In this document: one piece after another, positions 32,465 to 34,486 of the stretch
Position numbering within the stretch: position 1 is the stretch's first letter
How the letters are laid out: each line of letters opens with the position of its first letter
Assembly: GCA_009773315.1 (NCBI GenBank)
Contig: WRPE01000033.1
Coordinates: 1-34,486 of the forward strand
Direction: 5' to 3'
DNA length: 34,486 nucleotides
From: Syntrophaceae bacterium
GTDB lineage: Bacteria; Desulfobacterota; Syntrophia; Syntrophales; Smithellaceae
The notes under the pieces: generated by a model
The model's database searches: none
The model's input: the letters and a program-made list of their open reading frames with translations, nothing else
Told to the model about the DNA's origin: nothing
Program-made: the position numbers and the translations under genes

Positions 32465-33775
32465 TCATTCCCGGTCAGCCAGCAAGAATTTGTAGGCAGG
32501 AACGATAACGATTTTACCGGCAGCGGTTTCTTGCTCGCCTTCCTCCTCCAGCGTAACAATCGTGCCTTCCTGCAGCCCTGTCTCTTCCATCGCTTTCGTC
32601 AATGCCCGGATTTCCCGCTTTCTTGTTTTTTCCGCCTGCATGTCCATGGACGTTTGCACCAAAGCGGTTATCCGCCGCTCGCGTCGGCACAAAAAGTCCA
32701 CCTCCAGATTGTTTTTTGTCCGGTAATAGGTAATGTCGAAGCCACGACGCATCAATCCAAGAAAGACAAGATTTTCTAAAAGCCTGCCGATATTTTTCGA
32801 ATAGCTCAACGAACCGGCGGCGGCGATTCCCGTGTCAATCGCATAAATCTTGTGCGGGCTTTTCAGTCGCTGTTTGACGGAATAGTCATGAAGATCAACA
32901 CTGATCAGCAGGCGCGCGTCTGCAAAATACGCCAAGTATTCCTTGATGGTTTTATCGTTGAGGTCAATCGCCCCGGACAGGCTGTTGTATGTGTAAAGCG
33001 ATGAAACATTGGTGATGAGATAATAATAGAGATTTTCCAGGTCGCCGGATTTCTTCACATTGAATCGAGGCATGATATCCTGAAATAATATATGCCGTCC
33101 ATACATGCCGAGGATTTCTTTTTTTAAGGCCGGTTCCTGAATGCAGGTTATCTCGGGAAATCCTCCGAAATGCAAGTATTCATCCAGCAAAGACCGTAAA
33201 CGATGACTGTCGGCGGCAAGCGCAATCTTGTCTTTGTCATCAAGACCGCGCGCCCGGAGAAATTCGGCAAAAGAAAAAGGGGATATCTCCACCGGCAAAG
33301 TGCGCCCGGATAAAAGCGTGATATATTCCGAAGACAATAGTCTTGAGTTGGAGCCTGTAATGAAAAACTTTATCTTTTTTTGCTCGTAATGGGATTTGAC
33401 AAAGACTTGCCACTCCGGGAAAAACTGCGCTTCGTCCAGGAAAAAATAGACCTGATCTTGCGGCTGGGTCAGTTTGAGATAATCTGAATAGAGCCTTTCC
33501 AGATAAGTGATGTCATGCCGGTAGCTGCCCAAAGCCGGTGTTTCCAGGTTGACAAAAAGAATCTGTCGGGGGGCAATGCCGCGTTCTTTGATGAGATAAT
33601 TAATCGTCTGACGCAAAAGAGTGCTTTTGCCACAGCGTCGAACCCCAATAATTGAAATAATATGAGGAATATCTATATGTTCAATAACATTATCCAATAT
33701 GTTGCGACGAATGCCGTCCTCATAAAAACTGTTCAGCCAGTGTGGATTTTGATCGGAAAGAAGCTCTTCAAACAT
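32465..33775 (-). CDS. AAA+ ATPase with DUF4143 (AAA_14) domain
   Basis: The ATG ending at 33775 is chosen because GGAG lies 5 nt before it; the longer frame from 33835 would begin inside the promoter. 436 residues. Walker A GVRRCGKS (44-51), Walker B YFFLDEAQFF (D114, E115), FFITGSNSRLL sensor region, and DUF4143 with a C-terminal nuclease-like strand (NNLEVDFLCRRERR). It is upstream of cas10 but has its own promoter and operator-like repeat, and stops 5 bp before the cas10 palindrome. Role in the CRISPR locus unknown. Confidence 0.85.
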   Translation of the reverse strand: MFEELLSDQNPHWLNSFYEDGIRRNILDNVIEHIDIPHIISIIGVRRCGKSTLLRQTINYLIKERGIAPRQILFVNLETPALGSYRHDITYLERLYSDYLKLTQPQDQVYFFLDEAQFFPEWQVFVKSHYEQKKIKFFITGSNSRLLSSEYITLLSGRTLPVEISPFSFAEFLRARGLDDKDKIALAADSHRLRSLLDEYLHFGGFPEITCIQEPALKKEILGMYGRHILFQDIMPRFNVKKSGDLENLYYYLITNVSSLYTYNSLSGAIDLNDKTIKEYLAYFADARLLISVDLHDYSVKQRLKSPHKIYAIDTGIAAAGSLSYSKNIGRLLENLVFLGLMRRGFDITYYRTKNNLEVDFLCRRERRITALVQTSMDMQAEKTRKREIRALTKAMEETGLQEGTIVTLEEEGEQETAAGKIVIVPAYKFLLADRE

Positions 33776-33798
33776 ATCTACTCCGAAATAAGTTAATT

Positions 33799-33835
33799 TA
33801 GTTCGGATCATACTGCGAACTATTGGCATTGTCAA
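33799..33835 (-). promoter_or_regulatory. promoter with overlapping inverted repeat, upstream of the second DUF4143 ATPase
   Basis: TTGACA (33835-33830), 17-bp spacer, TATGAT (33812-33807): near consensus. TAGTTCG (33799-33805) and CGAACTA (33816-33822) are perfectly inverted around the -10 box, so a dimeric repressor could block it. Confidence 0.7.
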
Positions 33836-33864
33836 TATAAATGACTGTTATTTAATGTTATTTT

Positions 33865-34368
33865 TTAAGTGATTATCTTGATTTTCTTCCTTTCCATTTT
33901 AATGCCATAGCGTTTGTCCGGTTTTTTACCAACGGCCTCCACCGCCAGTTGCGCTAAGAAAGGTAGGCCGAAAGCGCGTTGAATATCTTGCCGAATTTTG
34001 CTTATATAAACGCGAAGGCTGTCCTTTTCCAACCGGCAGATGCCGGCATCGCCGATATGTCCGGCTAGCTGCTGATAAAACTCGTTAATCTTGTCTTGCT
34101 GTTTAGTGATATCTTGATAATCGAGGTAACATGCCGAGCAGTTCCGGCAACTGGCGTTTATCATCCGGCACTGCTTTTTTTGCCAAACAAAAAAAGCATA
34201 AAGCGCCAGACGCGATGGCATCATTTTCAATTCCGCTTTTTTGTAAATCACTTTACCCTCTTTCATATTCACAATCAGCGGGTGCTGCGTGTCCTTGATT
34301 AAGATACGCATCAACTGCGCCGGTGTTTGCGGCAAACCCCGGCGTTTGTCCTCGATGCTCTTGCGCAC
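33865..34368 (-). pseudogene. C-terminal remnant of a CARF/ring-nuclease type III accessory protein (TIGR02584-like)
   Basis: Best start is GTG 34368, giving 167 residues, but the frame is open further up (VPIPFIS precedes VRKS). That IPF-VR segment is conserved mid-protein in family members of about 350-400 residues, so the CARF N-terminus is missing. Recognisable C-terminal features: RLALYAFFVW, CRNCSACYLD, YISKIRQDIQRAFG, and the terminal GKKPDKRYGIKMERKKIKI. In this family the C-terminal region follows a CARF domain, and members are annotated as CRISPR ring nucleases that degrade cyclic oligoadenylate. The upstream end runs into the transposase end at 34406, so an insertion or deletion removed the rest. 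Identification from memory of family pattern. Confidence 0.6.
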
Positions 34369-34405
34369 GGAAATAAAAGGTATTGGGACTAGTACCCTGT
34401 AACGT

Positions 34406-34486
34406 TTATAAATTCGGATAAAGGCGTTTCAGCTTAATCCGGGCGTCTGATGTGGTGAATTGCCAAGCAATTTTTTTCGTGCGGTT
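34406..34486 (-). CDS. 3' end of an IS transposase (cut by window edge)
   Basis: 26 codons are visible up to the TAA at 34408-34406; the gene continues beyond the window. The last residues, IAWQFTTSDARIKLKRLYP, look like the conserved C-terminus of DDE transposases of the IS630 type. The element end must lie between 34369 and 34405 and abuts the broken CARF gene. Family assignment is tentative. Confidence 0.6.
   Translation of the reverse strand, partial: NRTKKIAWQFTTSDARIKLKRLYPNL

Overview
The window looks like a chromosomal accessory region of a Gram-negative, anaerobic, deltaproteobacterial-type (Desulfobacterota, perhaps Syntrophales-like) bacterium. This rests on lipoprotein and signal-peptide genes, a selenocysteine tRNA, Cas proteins of mixed character and a Gram-positive-type SOS box, and it is an inference, not proof. 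Most of the window is mobile or defensive.

Left part (1-8.1 kb): a truncated tyrosine recombinase, a secreted protein plus SHOCT membrane protein operon facing an XRE regulator, then a compact DNA-damage module. In that module a SRAP (YedK/HMCES) gene and a UPF0270 gene are divergent from a lexA-type repressor and a Y-family polymerase, with a GAAC-N4-GTTC palindrome between them. An acyltransferase-3 membrane protein and a lipoprotein follow. 8.4-14.3 kb: a predicted PD-(D/E)XK nuclease, then an apparent integrative element made of a sigma54-type AAA+ ATPase, a ParB-like protein, a 36-residue ORF, an AlpA-type excisionase and a tyrosine integrase. The integrase reads into the antisense strand of tRNA-Sec (selC), the presumed attachment site. 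14.4-16.2 kb: an IS1182-like element whose transposase seems to have lost internal blocks, and the 3' remnant of a CBM9-like gene.

16.2-34.4 kb is a type III-A CRISPR-Cas locus on the minus strand. Read right to left it holds: a broken CARF/ring-nuclease gene beside an IS transposase end, a DUF4143 ATPase, cas10-csm2-csm3-csm4-csm5, a second DUF4143 ATPase, an abiEii-abiEi pair in reversed order, a small protein plus nucleotidyltransferase, a CARF N-terminal fragment, csm6 (CARF-HEPN), cas1, cas2, a second divergent cas2, a leader, and a 35-repeat/34-spacer array. HD and GGDD motifs of Cas10, the Csm3 cleavage aspartate and the Csm6 HEPN motif are all present, so interference, cyclic oligoadenylate signalling and adaptation all look functional.

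The most notable signals are: (1) an identical 14-mer containing the palindrome GGCAACGTTGCC, placed exactly 28 bp before the putative -10 box of both cas10 and cas1, suggesting co-regulation of effector and adaptation modules; (2) array orientation fixed by the ATTGCGAC handle, with three spacers spanning a Shine-Dalgarno plus start codon, all in the orientation that makes the crRNA antisense to mRNA; (3) two neighbouring spacers that overlap by 18 nt; (4) a leader-embedded ORF with a near-perfect ribosome-binding site that ends inside the first repeat; (5) a toxin-antitoxin/nucleotidyltransferase/ATPase block nested between csm5 and csm6; (6) integrase-selC overlap.
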